Origin: a virus
Length of the DNA: 46,304 nucleotides
Virus record (IMG/VR): IMGVR_UViG_3300006924_000044
Span: 1 to 46,304 of that record
Direction: 5' to 3' (one strand)
Shown here: positions 34,191-41,952 of the stretch, piece after piece
Layout: the number at the start of each line of letters is the position of its first letter
Numbering within the stretch: position 1 is the stretch's first letter
Notes under the pieces: model-generated
What the model saw: only the letters and a program-made list of their open reading frames with translations
What the model was told of the DNA's origin: nothing
Databases searched by the model: none
Program-made: the position numbers and the translations under genes

Positions 34191-36653
34191 TTAAATGAGT
34201 GGTTGTTGAGGTGGTTGCTGTGGAGTCATTGGCATCATAGGAGCGATTGGTTCTTGTATCTCTCCTCGCTTTCCGTCCCTCTGAGAGATTAACTTGCTTT
34301 GCTCTGCAGATTGCTTTTTAACTCGCTTATCCTTTCTGTCTTCTTTTAGGACCTCAAGCTTCTCTTTGAATTCCTGATCATCAGATCGAACACCAAGCAA
34401 GGCCTGAGCTTTAATCATTTCAATCTCTTTCCTGAACTCATGCTTCACTTGCTCTAGCTGAGCCTCTAACTGAGATTCGAGCTGCATCTTCTGGGAGTCA
34501 ATTTGAGCTTGCATTTGCATCTCTTGTTGTCTTGCTTGTGAAGTAGCCATAGCTGATTGCTGCTGAATCTGAGCCTGCTGTTGTGAGTTCTGCATAGCCA
34601 TCTGCTGATTAATAGCAATACGCTTCTTCCTACGAACCACAAGAAGCCTCTCAGCTTGATTCACATCCTTCATATTTCTAATAGCAATTGCATCCTCTAT
34701 ATCAATCTCTTTCTGCTGAAGAGAGATCTGAATGTTCTGCTCTAGGTAAGATTTATCCTTGTCCTCCATCTCTTTAACCACCTGCACACCAAAGTTGTAC
34801 ATAGGTAAGTCACTAAAAGATGATATCACCGACATGTTCTCTTGGCCGACAGCATTACTGTAAGCATTGAATATTACAGAATCTGGAGGCAGTATCTGAA
34901 GACACTTTACTACATCCTCGCAGACCTTCTTGTAAAGAACCATGGAGGCGTTTGTAATATCATATATCGCATTGTTGCCTGCAGCGATTGCATTCTGCTG
35001 AACACCAACTAATGTATCACCCTTCGGAGTGGAAGAGTCCATCATTTCATTCACTCCAGTCGCATCACGAATCATACGTAAGTAGTGATTGTAAAGACCG
35101 ATTAACTCGTTTATGTTTCTGATAGTATTTCCTATCTCTCTTACTGGAGGGTTCTGGAATCCACCCTCTGGATTCTTACTCCTATAGTAAAACACACCAG
35201 TCTGTTCGTAGATATCATGCAGATCTAGTGGTTCAAGTTCACCACCCTTGCCTAGCTGTACATTCTCTAACCCCTCTATATCGATAATAAGTCCATCTGG
35301 CTTAGCCTTGGCAATCGCCTGCTGAATCTTCAAGTGAGTCAACTGTAGCATATCTGCAAAACCAGTGCAGCTGTCTACCATCGACTTCGGCATCATATTC
35401 CGAATATTGGTTGAGACAACAGAGTAAGACATCCTAGACTTCGATATGTCCTGGAGATTCTTAGGTGTGTTTTTGGTTCTTCCGTAATTAAATATCTTAT
35501 TACAACCTAAAACAAAACTACCCCCATAGATAGTGGACACCTCCATTTTGTGAGGGTTTCTCTCGTACACACTCCCCTCCTTAGGTGTGTATTCAAATCC
35601 CTTCATGAACATATTGGTGTTACCAAACCTGTTCTCTTTTTCCTCGAAGTATATGCAATCCACTGAGACAAACTCAAAATCAAGTACGTCAACCATGTAC
35701 TCATCGTACCCGTACTCATTTCGTTGAAGCTTATTGTTGTAGCTAGATGAGTTTAAGTAAGCGGCATTATTGCCATTCTTATTTCTTACGTTAGTAGCTA
35801 TGTCCTTGAATTCACTCTCCTCAAACTCTCCAGCAGAAATTCTCTTTAGCTCCTGTATGGATATCCTCTTTATGTGACCCGCATAAATCAAGTCGTTAAA
35901 GTTAGGGTCCTCAGTGTAGCTATGTATGAAGTTTACGGGATCAACATACTCAGTCTTAATACCTTCATTAGGATCATTGCTTCTCTTAGTGATAGCCATA
36001 CCTAAAGCAACAAGGTCGTTAACGCATCTCCTGAATATGCTGTCATTAAAATCATTCCAGGATAGCGTCATGTTAGTAGCTATCTGAGCAGCCACCTCCG
36101 CATCAGTCTTTACGTTAGTGCCTAAAAATATCTCTGTCTCCTCCTCTGAATCTGGGAGATTCTCTGGGTCGATGTCCATAACCAAACCAGTCTTCTTCTT
36201 AAGCTCCATGAGCTGCTTTTTAGCAGCTACTTGCATCTCAATCCTCTTCTTATTTCTGTTCTTTTCAGACGAAGAAAGCGGATCAACGGCCTCTAAGTTA
36301 GGGTATGGATTTTTTGAAAGTATCTTGTTGACTACTACTCGAACGAACTTAGGCAATATAGGTACTGGGGTATAATCTAAGTTAAGTAGACCACCATCAC
36401 CGTCATTTGGATCTAACGACCTAAGAAGCTTTTTGTATATGTTTGTGTCTTGTACGCCATTAGCGTAATCCCTGCTTCTCTCAAAAGTTGCCGTTCGTTT
36501 CCCATGTATGGAGTTTGCTTCGTCGCTTTTCCCCCATTGAGATTCTATCGCCTTAGCATACTGCAAACCATATTCATTGCTTTCCTTCTTCGAAGTTTCC
36601 GCCAACGGATCTGGAAAAGAAGTTCCCTTCTTCTTGCTGTATTGATTATTCAT
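34191..36653 (-). CDS. portal protein
   Basis: 820 residues. The region LDYTPVPILPKFVRVVVNKI then LSKNPYPNLEAVDP, and RRCVNDLVALGMAITKR, resemble the portal of crAss-like phages. Other support is the helix NAIAAGNNAIYDITNASMVL and EIDIEDAIAIRNMKDVNQAE then RLLVVRRKKR near the C-terminal crown. The last 130 residues are a Gln-rich coiled coil (QQQAQIQQQSAMATSQARQQ) and a Pro-rich tail. It forms the dodecameric channel for DNA. It has its own promoter box with a 27-base leader and lies next to TerL as expected. Confidence 0.8.
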   Translation of the reverse strand: MNNQYSKKKGTSFPDPLAETSKKESNEYGLQYAKAIESQWGKSDEANSIHGKRTATFERSRDYANGVQDTNIYKKLLRSLDPNDGDGGLLNLDYTPVPILPKFVRVVVNKILSKNPYPNLEAVDPLSSSEKNRNKKRIEMQVAAKKQLMELKKKTGLVMDIDPENLPDSEEETEIFLGTNVKTDAEVAAQIATNMTLSWNDFNDSIFRRCVNDLVALGMAITKRSNDPNEGIKTEYVDPVNFIHSYTEDPNFNDLIYAGHIKRISIQELKRISAGEFEESEFKDIATNVRNKNGNNAAYLNSSSYNNKLQRNEYGYDEYMVDVLDFEFVSVDCIYFEEKENRFGNTNMFMKGFEYTPKEGSVYERNPHKMEVSTIYGGSFVLGCNKIFNYGRTKNTPKNLQDISKSRMSYSVVSTNIRNMMPKSMVDSCTGFADMLQLTHLKIQQAIAKAKPDGLIIDIEGLENVQLGKGGELEPLDLHDIYEQTGVFYYRSKNPEGGFQNPPVREIGNTIRNINELIGLYNHYLRMIRDATGVNEMMDSSTPKGDTLVGVQQNAIAAGNNAIYDITNASMVLYKKVCEDVVKCLQILPPDSVIFNAYSNAVGQENMSVISSFSDLPMYNFGVQVVKEMEDKDKSYLEQNIQISLQQKEIDIEDAIAIRNMKDVNQAERLLVVRRKKRIAINQQMAMQNSQQQAQIQQQSAMATSQARQQEMQMQAQIDSQKMQLESQLEAQLEQVKHEFRKEIEMIKAQALLGVRSDDQEFKEKLEVLKEDRKDKRVKKQSAEQSKLISQRDGKRGEIQEPIAPMMPMTPQQPPQQPLI

Positions 36654-36680
36654 GTTTCTATTGCAATGTATGCGTATTTT

Positions 36681-36689
36681 GCAAATATA
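36681..36689 (-). promoter_or_regulatory. Bacteroidetes-type promoter for the portal and fibre genes
   Basis: The minus strand TATATTTGC lies 27 bases before the ATG at 36653, between the terminase stop and the portal start. The leader is A/C-rich with no Shine-Dalgarno sequence. Confidence 0.6.
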
Positions 36690-36700
36690 ATAAATCCGTA

Positions 36701-38836
36701 TTAGACCTTATATCTCCTGAAAAAGCGCTTGTCAGAGAAGTTAGATTTAGGTTTCTCTTTCTTTACTTTTTGAGCAGCGAGTAGGGCCAACCCAGAACTG
36801 ATAGTTAAGTCAAACTTAGTTCGCTTGTCTATCTTATATCCTATCCAGTCTTCTAAGGTTCGGTTAAAATACATCTTTCCGATTTCACCAGTCTCTATGT
36901 TTACACCAACATGATCGTGAATGTAGCTTTCTATAGCGTGAGCATGAGACTGTATGACATCCTGCGAGTTAGATGGTATGCCTTTTGTTCTTACACTTAC
37001 TGACGAGTTACCTGTTTTTAAATGATCGGGTCTATCCATAAGGTAACCATCGTAACCTCTTGATTCAAAGTACCTTGCAATGCCGTACTTATTGTTCTCT
37101 ATAAGTAAAGGGTACCCATAAAAGAAAGCACACATTAAGACATCCTCGTAGAATATACTGGCAAGATCTGGACGTGATGCATACTCAGCCACGAACATGT
37201 TAGGGGGTGCATCCATGCTAAACTTATTGTACATATGAAGAGCACCTTTTGATCCCCTCCCATCAACCGTGGCGTCTAAATCGTAAGAGTCAACGCCACC
37301 ACAGCCTATGTGAGCGTTCGGTGGGATAGGCTTACCCCTATTGTCAGACCTTTTATTCTTCAGATGATCTGGTGGAATCCAGGCAACTCTAAACCTACCA
37401 TTAGGGTCTGGAGAGAAAGCCACCTCCTCGTCCTTTTTCCTCCATATAAAGTTACCCTGTATCACTGGGTTAGGGTATAGGTCGTCGTTACTTTCTATTT
37501 GTTGATAGATCTTACCTATGTTAAATAGACTACCCTCGATACTGTCTCTAAAGGCTTCGTCCTCCGTGAAAGGAAACTGCCTGATTATCTCATTAAGCTC
37601 AGAGGGATCATCCTTGAAGGACTTGCGTTCATTCTTCAGGTACGTCTTACTGCCTTGATCTACGATATCACCATCTATACCATGTATGTGTATGCCTTGA
37701 GAGGGATCCTCTATGATAGCATTTCCGTAAACATCAAAGAAGCCTTCTAAAGCCTCATAAGCTGGTATAAATATTCTGTATAGTCCAGACCTAGTCCTTC
37801 CATTGTTGTTTCTTTCTGAGGTGTCAGAATCAGCCCAGAGACCCTTGTACTCATCCCCTCCTTTACTCATTGGGTTAACCGTACTACCTACAAGCGCCTT
37901 ACCTATGACCTTCTTACCTACAATCAAACAGGTTCTTTCAATTCTCCATGCCTCCCTGATGTCGGTAGGCTTCTCCCACTTGCCAGCCTCATCTAGGTAC
38001 AGCATGTGAAGCTTCTCACCGTCATATGCGTTGTTAGTGGTGTTCTTCCAGTTTATAACTGAGTTCAATGCATCCCCACGCTGAGAGGTCTTATTGTTCT
38101 TTGTGATGCGCTTAGATGGCTCGCGAAATGCCAGCTCCATACGAGGGTTTGTGGTACCGTCCTGAATAGGCTTAAAGAAGAATGGGTAGCTACGAAATAT
38201 CGCAACCACCTTCTTCATGAATATGTTTTCCTGAGAGTCCTTACCAGTCTTCGACTGTATGCCAAGAAGCTTCTCTTTAACTTGCGTAGCTTCATCAACG
38301 AGTACAGCAGAGCATATATTAGTGTAGCCAGAGCGACGGCACTTAGTATAAAGCTGACCGAAACAACGATGATCAGCTTCACAAGCAGCCATGTGAGTAA
38401 AGATTTCTCTTTGGAAATTAAGGTATGATGGGTATCCGATATCAATTTTAGACCATTGTAGAAACATATAATGTCTCCCTGTAATATACGTAGGCTCCCC
38501 ATTATTGTAAAACCATACACCGTCACGCCTACGCTGAAACTCTTGTTCGATGTAAGAACGAAACTTTTTCCGAAACTCGGCAGGCTTTTCGAGCCACTCA
38601 TCCATGCTGCGTATCCTTTGCAATTCTTGGGGCATAGGAATGCGCTCCCACATCTGCAACTCCTTTGCTTTGTCATGGAAGAGGATTTCAGATCGCTTCG
38701 GTTTCTTTGGTAGTACAACGAGTATCCCGTGGAGTTCGACATGCTCTCCCTCTGTACCGCTAGGGTCGATCTTAATCCCTTTAGTTTCATATCCTTCTAC
38801 GTCAATTAAATTCATTTTGCTCATAAAAAAACTCAT
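36701..38836 (-). CDS. terL: terminase large subunit
   Basis: 711 residues by the furthest ATG (38836); ATGs at 38824 and 38815 are equally possible, and 38815 gives the least overlap with the oxygenase gene. It has GRHYMFLQWSKIDIGYPSYL near the front, an atypical Walker A region KCRRSGYTN (about 165-173), Walker B LHMLYLDEAGK with catalytic Glu (about 276-286), motif III-like GSTVNPMSKGG, and a RuvC-like nuclease part with GGVDSYDLD (about 513-521) and LIENNKYG. This is the ATP-driven packaging motor and nuclease. Its size and motifs resemble crAss-like TerL proteins. No small terminase is recognised nearby. Confidence 0.9.
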   Translation of the reverse strand: MSFFMSKMNLIDVEGYETKGIKIDPSGTEGEHVELHGILVVLPKKPKRSEILFHDKAKELQMWERIPMPQELQRIRSMDEWLEKPAEFRKKFRSYIEQEFQRRRDGVWFYNNGEPTYITGRHYMFLQWSKIDIGYPSYLNFQREIFTHMAACEADHRCFGQLYTKCRRSGYTNICSAVLVDEATQVKEKLLGIQSKTGKDSQENIFMKKVVAIFRSYPFFFKPIQDGTTNPRMELAFREPSKRITKNNKTSQRGDALNSVINWKNTTNNAYDGEKLHMLYLDEAGKWEKPTDIREAWRIERTCLIVGKKVIGKALVGSTVNPMSKGGDEYKGLWADSDTSERNNNGRTRSGLYRIFIPAYEALEGFFDVYGNAIIEDPSQGIHIHGIDGDIVDQGSKTYLKNERKSFKDDPSELNEIIRQFPFTEDEAFRDSIEGSLFNIGKIYQQIESNDDLYPNPVIQGNFIWRKKDEEVAFSPDPNGRFRVAWIPPDHLKNKRSDNRGKPIPPNAHIGCGGVDSYDLDATVDGRGSKGALHMYNKFSMDAPPNMFVAEYASRPDLASIFYEDVLMCAFFYGYPLLIENNKYGIARYFESRGYDGYLMDRPDHLKTGNSSVSVRTKGIPSNSQDVIQSHAHAIESYIHDHVGVNIETGEIGKMYFNRTLEDWIGYKIDKRTKFDLTISSGLALLAAQKVKKEKPKSNFSDKRFFRRYKV

Positions 38837-39461
38837 TGTAGTAACCGCCTATGTCGAACTTCATCGATGTATTTATCGTGTTCTTGTCTAGAGGTATAAA
38901 ATTTGATTTTCTGCAAACTCTAAAATCAAAACTCACCCTACACTTGCCTGTTTGGTTTAGCTTATTTCCGTGATTTAAGTTGCAACCGTCCCACTTATAG
39001 AATTGCCCAGGAGAGCAAACCATTGGAGAAAAATCACCTTTATCTTCCTCTGATTCAACCCATATAGTATTGGTGTCAAAAGCCTCGGTCAAAGGCAAAA
39101 AATAATTATCCTCCTTTACTTTAACAGCCCAATCAACATCTCTGTAGTGCTTGTCTTTATGGAACTCGCCTACAGCTATATTGTTTTTAAGGCAAACCCT
39201 AAAAGTAGGTATAGATTGATACACGATGGGCTCATCATATAATGGGTAGATAACCTCAGATATAAACCTTCTGTATAAATCCTGAAAAGAAAATTCCCTA
39301 GCTAAAGAGTAAAACTCCTTGTGGTAACTAGTAGACTGATCGTTGTTTCTTTTAAAAAGATTAAACTGATCCGATATCAAAGACAAGTCATCTACTTTGA
39401 ATCTCTTCTTTACTAAGCTTACAAAATCGTATTCCCCTAAGTTAAAATTAATTCTGTCCAT
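38802..39461 (-). CDS. 2-oxoglutarate/Fe(II)-type oxygenase, StrG-like
   Basis: 219 residues. The double-stranded beta-helix iron triad is visible: H101-x-D103 in GEFHKDKHYRD, distal His164 in NLNHGNKLNQTG, and Arg175 in CRVSFDFRV for the 2-oxoglutarate carboxylate. PLTEAFDTNTIWVESEED and PGQFYKWDG lie between. The closest pattern I recall is the StrG-like/phytanoyl-CoA dioxygenase group, found beside sugar-modifying genes. It would hydroxylate or otherwise oxidise a substrate using O2. It overlaps a glycosyltransferase by 25 bases and TerL by up to 35, so it is part of this operon. The substrate is unknown. Confidence 0.75.
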   Translation of the reverse strand: MDRINFNLGEYDFVSLVKKRFKVDDLSLISDQFNLFKRNNDQSTSYHKEFYSLAREFSFQDLYRRFISEVIYPLYDEPIVYQSIPTFRVCLKNNIAVGEFHKDKHYRDVDWAVKVKEDNYFLPLTEAFDTNTIWVESEEDKGDFSPMVCSPGQFYKWDGCNLNHGNKLNQTGKCRVSFDFRVCRKSNFIPLDKNTINTSMKFDIGGYYNEFFYEQNEFN

Positions 39462-40051
39462 ATTTTTATGTCATTTTCCTGTACTTCCTTGATGTTCGAT
39501 ATAGAGTTGTTCGTAGTAGACATTTCCGTAGAAATACTAAATACAGCAGAGAAAGAGCTCTCGTGATTGTGCACAATCCAGTTATCTCCAAACCAAGTTT
39601 TTAGATCCTCTGGGATATCCACCCAGTTTTCTTTCCTTAAGAATATGCAGCACCCCCACCCATGGCCTATATTGCTACCTTCCGCAACCTTAATGCTATC
39701 ATTATAGCCCTGATAACTCACTGGGTGAACACCCAAGCATGATGATGGGTGGTCCGACAGAAACCGTGTTGCCGTACTAAATACCTCGTCAACATCAAAT
39801 GTGACGTCATCGTTTAATATGCATATGTTTTCATTCTTGCATTCATTCACGCCCAGGTTCCAAGCTGGATTTACGAATATGTTTTCGTCCTGTTCTAACA
39901 GCTTTATCTTTTTATTATCGAAAGAAAACCTTGAATCCTTGTCGTTATCTATAATAATGATCTCATCCACATAATTGCTATTATAAAGCCTATGTAACAT
40001 TCCAAGGAGCCTCATTGATCTCCACATAGTGGGTATTACTACACTGAACAT
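39437..40051 (-). CDS. GT-A fold glycosyltransferase (family 2-like)
   Basis: 204 residues. The Rossmann-like start FSVVIPTMWRSMRLLGML, EIIIIDNDKDS, NPAWNLGVNECKNENICIL and the metal-binding LNDDVTFD (D81-D82) are typical of short GT2-like enzymes that transfer a sugar from a nucleotide donor. GHGWGCCIFLRKENWVDIP forms the acceptor-side part, and Trp/Asn/His-rich GDNWIVHNHE follows. No membrane helix is present, so it acts in the cytoplasm. It overlaps the upstream GT by 13 bases and the oxygenase by 25. Acceptor and donor are not predictable from sequence. Confidence 0.8.
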   Translation of the reverse strand: MFSVVIPTMWRSMRLLGMLHRLYNSNYVDEIIIIDNDKDSRFSFDNKKIKLLEQDENIFVNPAWNLGVNECKNENICILNDDVTFDVDEVFSTATRFLSDHPSSCLGVHPVSYQGYNDSIKVAEGSNIGHGWGCCIFLRKENWVDIPEDLKTWFGDNWIVHNHESSFSAVFSISTEMSTTNNSISNIKEVQENDIKIWTELILT

Positions 40052-41154
40052 TTCTCTTCTAATTCTTTAATTTTCTTTTGAAGCTCCTTTGACTTTATCG
40101 TATCTGGATTATTCTTAAGCAGGATCTTATATGAGGCCACAGCGATGGGATAGAATCCGCACTTCTCAGCTGCAAGACCGTAATACCTCGGAAACATATC
40201 ATTGGTGGCTTGCTCCATCTCAAATAGCTCCTTACTCTCTCCGAATACCTGGATGGACTTTACTGTCATGTCCCCATAAGTAAAAGCCAAGAAGTTCCTC
40301 CCATCCTTGATCAGTGCGCTCATGAGAGCAGATGGAGCCTCTTTCCTGTAAGGCATATACTCCCAAGCCTTAGATAAGGCTTCAATAACCTCGATCTTTG
40401 GTTTGTTCAACTCAATCATATTCAAAGCTATCCTATATAGGGAAAGATATACTTCCTCCCTGAATCCTCCCATTGATGATCTTTTCACGTAAGCCTCCAT
40501 GGATTTCTCAGGCTCATCAGCATCCCCATAACACTGAGCTAGATAAAACCAGCTTCTAGTATTTTCAGGGTCTTTCAATAAATCCTCCTCTATAATCTTA
40601 GCATCATTTAAGTACTTCTCCTTCTCTGTAGGGAAGCGTTTAAGGGGGGAGGCATTGGCCTCAATAAATAGATTTGGAATTATCGCCTGATTAGAATTCT
40701 TGGGAATGACAATATGTTCATGCATGACCCCTTTATACCTCCAACCCATAGAGGAATCAACTATAAGGCATCTTTTGAACTTACTTGAATGTATCTTAAA
40801 GTAAGAGTGGTATGCTTGATACTTATCACTTAAGAAATTCATTGAGAAAGACTTCTCTGGAATGAATATATCATCCGCATCCATAAACATAACGTAATCC
40901 CCCTTGGTCTCTGCGATCTCTAGAGACTCATTCCTATTGTGAGAGAAGTCCACCCATGGGCGCTCGTGTATCTCTCCAGGAACTTTGAATCTGTTCTTCA
41001 TCAGAGATTTAATCTTCTTGACGGTTTTATCCGTAGAACCTGTATCTATGATGACCCAGTAGTCGATATACTTATAGACGCTCTTCAGACATCTCTCGAT
41101 ATCCTTCTCTTCGTCCTTAACGATCATACTAAGACAGACTGTTGGTTTTTTCAT
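40039..41154 (-). CDS. glycosyltransferase with TPR-like C-terminal domain
   Basis: 371 residues. The GT domain (about 1-190) shows CLSMIVKDEEKDIERCLKSV, VIIDTGSTDKT, WVDFSHNRNESLEIA and the DxD-type MFMDADDIFI (about 90-97), typical of GT2 enzymes of the SunS/beta-4-glucosyltransferase group. The C-terminal part (about 200-371) consists of helix pairs (TRSWFYLAQCYGDADEPEKS; YYGLAAEKCGFYPIAVASYK), like TPR repeats used to hold protein substrates. This favours a protein acceptor, as in SunS or O-GlcNAc-type enzymes. It is the first protein gene after the tRNAs and probably shares a transcript with them. Confidence 0.8.
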   Translation of the reverse strand: MKKPTVCLSMIVKDEEKDIERCLKSVYKYIDYWVIIDTGSTDKTVKKIKSLMKNRFKVPGEIHERPWVDFSHNRNESLEIAETKGDYVMFMDADDIFIPEKSFSMNFLSDKYQAYHSYFKIHSSKFKRCLIVDSSMGWRYKGVMHEHIVIPKNSNQAIIPNLFIEANASPLKRFPTEKEKYLNDAKIIEEDLLKDPENTRSWFYLAQCYGDADEPEKSMEAYVKRSSMGGFREEVYLSLYRIALNMIELNKPKIEVIEALSKAWEYMPYRKEAPSALMSALIKDGRNFLAFTYGDMTVKSIQVFGESKELFEMEQATNDMFPRYYGLAAEKCGFYPIAVASYKILLKNNPDTIKSKELQKKIKELEEKCSV

Positions 41155-41168
41155 TTCAATTAAATTAG

Positions 41169-41242
41169 TACACCAGACAGGGCTCGAACCTGTGACCGTC
41201 TGCTTAGAAGGCAGATGCTCTATCCAACTGAGCTACTGGTGC
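41169..41242 (-). tRNA. tRNA-Arg(UCU)
   Basis: The 74-base cloverleaf fits fully: acceptor GCACCAG/CTGGTGT (first pair G-U), D arm GCTC…GAGC, anticodon stem TCTGC/GCAGA with loop CTTCTAA (anticodon TCT), T arm ACAGG-TTCGAGC-CCTGT, discriminator A. CCA is not encoded. It reads AGA/AGG, codons common in this phage. Confidence 0.95.
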
Positions 41243-41245
41243 GAG

Positions 41246-41319
41246 TGCTCCCTCCAGGACTTGAACCTGGGACCTGCCGATTATGAGTCGGACGCTCTAA
41301 CCAACTGAGCTAAGAGAGC
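41246..41319 (-). tRNA. tRNA with CAU anticodon (Met elongator or Ile2)
   Basis: A 74-base cloverleaf: acceptor GCTCTCT/AGGGAGC, D arm GCTC…GAGC, anticodon loop CTCATAA (CAT), T arm CCAGG-TTCAAGT-CCTGG, discriminator A. The anticodon stem has a T-C mismatch at 27-43. CAU can be elongator Met or, with lysidine at C34, Ile2 reading AUA. AUA is frequent here, so Ile2 deserves consideration. The genes for this tRNA and tRNA-Arg are 3 bases apart. Confidence 0.9.
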
Positions 41320-41462
41320 TTAAAGTTTACCTTTAAGTCACATGCCGTATTGTTCTGATTATCAAAGTTATAGTCATCCCAATAGATAAGTCCGCTGGCT
41401 TCATTTTGAGAATCTTTCTGCGAATCCTCCTGAGTAGTCTTTGGCTTGTTCGATTTCCCCAT
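41310..41462 (-). CDS. overlapping 50-residue protein between small coiled-coil gene and tRNA
   Basis: ATG at 41462, stop TAG at 41310-41312, 50 residues. The first 20 residues overlap the end of the 95-residue gene in another frame (MGKSNKPKTTQEDSQKDSQN). The rest is outside it (SGLIYWDDYNFDNQNNTACD then LKVNFKLS). The stop codon lies inside the first bases of the CAU tRNA. The 72-base open tail with aromatic and acidic residues looks coded rather than random, and otherwise the stretch would be an unusual gap. Function unknown. Confidence 0.45.
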   Translation of the reverse strand: MGKSNKPKTTQEDSQKDSQNEASGLIYWDDYNFDNQNNTACDLKVNFKLS

Positions 41463-41688
41463 TGTTGTTTAGTTCTTTAACCATTTGTTCTAGCCTCTGG
41501 CGCTCCACCAAAAGCTCTTTACAGTCGATAGCAGTTTGCTTTATGGATTGGAGCTCGGCCTTACGCGCAGACCCTCCCGCCTCTGGATCAACTGGCTTCT
41601 TTATCTCCTCAATCATATTGTTTATAGCCTCCTCCATACTCTGCATGAGCCTCTTAGCTGCACTTACAGTGGTGAACTTACTTGCCAT
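41401..41688 (-). CDS. small coiled-coil protein
   Basis: 95 residues from ATG 41688 (the TTG two codons upstream is not needed). It is nearly all helix: TTVSAAKRLMQSMEEAINNM, a short EAGGSARKAEL break, then KELLVERQRLEQMVKELNNN. Such short helical proteins upstream of TerL can be small terminase subunits, but I see no helix-turn-helix and the gene is separated from TerL by tRNAs and sugar genes. It overlaps the 89-residue gene by 11 bases. I leave the function open. Confidence 0.6.
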   Translation of the reverse strand: MASKFTTVSAAKRLMQSMEEAINNMIEEIKKPVDPEAGGSARKAELQSIKQTAIDCKELLVERQRLEQMVKELNNNGEIEQAKDYSGGFAERFSK

Positions 41689-41947
41689 AGCCAAATACGA
41701 ATATCGGGGTCTTAGGGCCTACATACGCCCCAGCTATATTGTACTCAAAATGTTCCATAGCATCCTCATCGGTCATCTCATCATCCTCGCAAAGGACGGC
41801 AATGATCTTACCTATATCATAAACGGCTCGTGAAACATCGTGAGCTTGATGGCTAATACCTATAACAGCATCGTCAAATCCATCAGCAAGCAAGCACTCC
41901 TCCTCTTCTAGCAAATGCCAGAGGTGGTCTTTATCCATTTCAAACAT
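41678..41947 (-). CDS. conserved small phage protein (ADGFDDAVIG…HFEYNIAGAYVG)
   Basis: 89 residues, acidic. LLADGFDDAVIGI, AVYDIGKIIAVLCEDD, and DEDAMEHFEYNIAGAYVG then PIFVFGY follow the order of a widespread phage protein of unknown function found in many unrelated tailed phages. It is about full length for that family. No catalytic motif is evident. It overlaps the downstream coiled-coil gene and follows the GroES-like gene by 5 bases. Confidence 0.7.
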   Translation of the reverse strand: MFEMDKDHLWHLLEEEECLLADGFDDAVIGISHQAHDVSRAVYDIGKIIAVLCEDDEMTDEDAMEHFEYNIAGAYVGPKTPIFVFGYGK

Positions 41948-41952
41948 ATCAA

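Noticed and set aside
38215-38790. 191-codon frame on the minus strand inside the terminase gene
   Set aside because: Out-of-frame shadow of TerL; the TerL frame carries the conserved motifs.
41169-41319. tRNA genes as a prophage attachment site
   Set aside because: No integrase, excisionase or duplicated tRNA end is present in the window.
41401-41688. small terminase subunit
   Set aside because: Position and helical content are suggestive, but there is no visible helix-turn-helix and it is separated from TerL by tRNAs and three genes.
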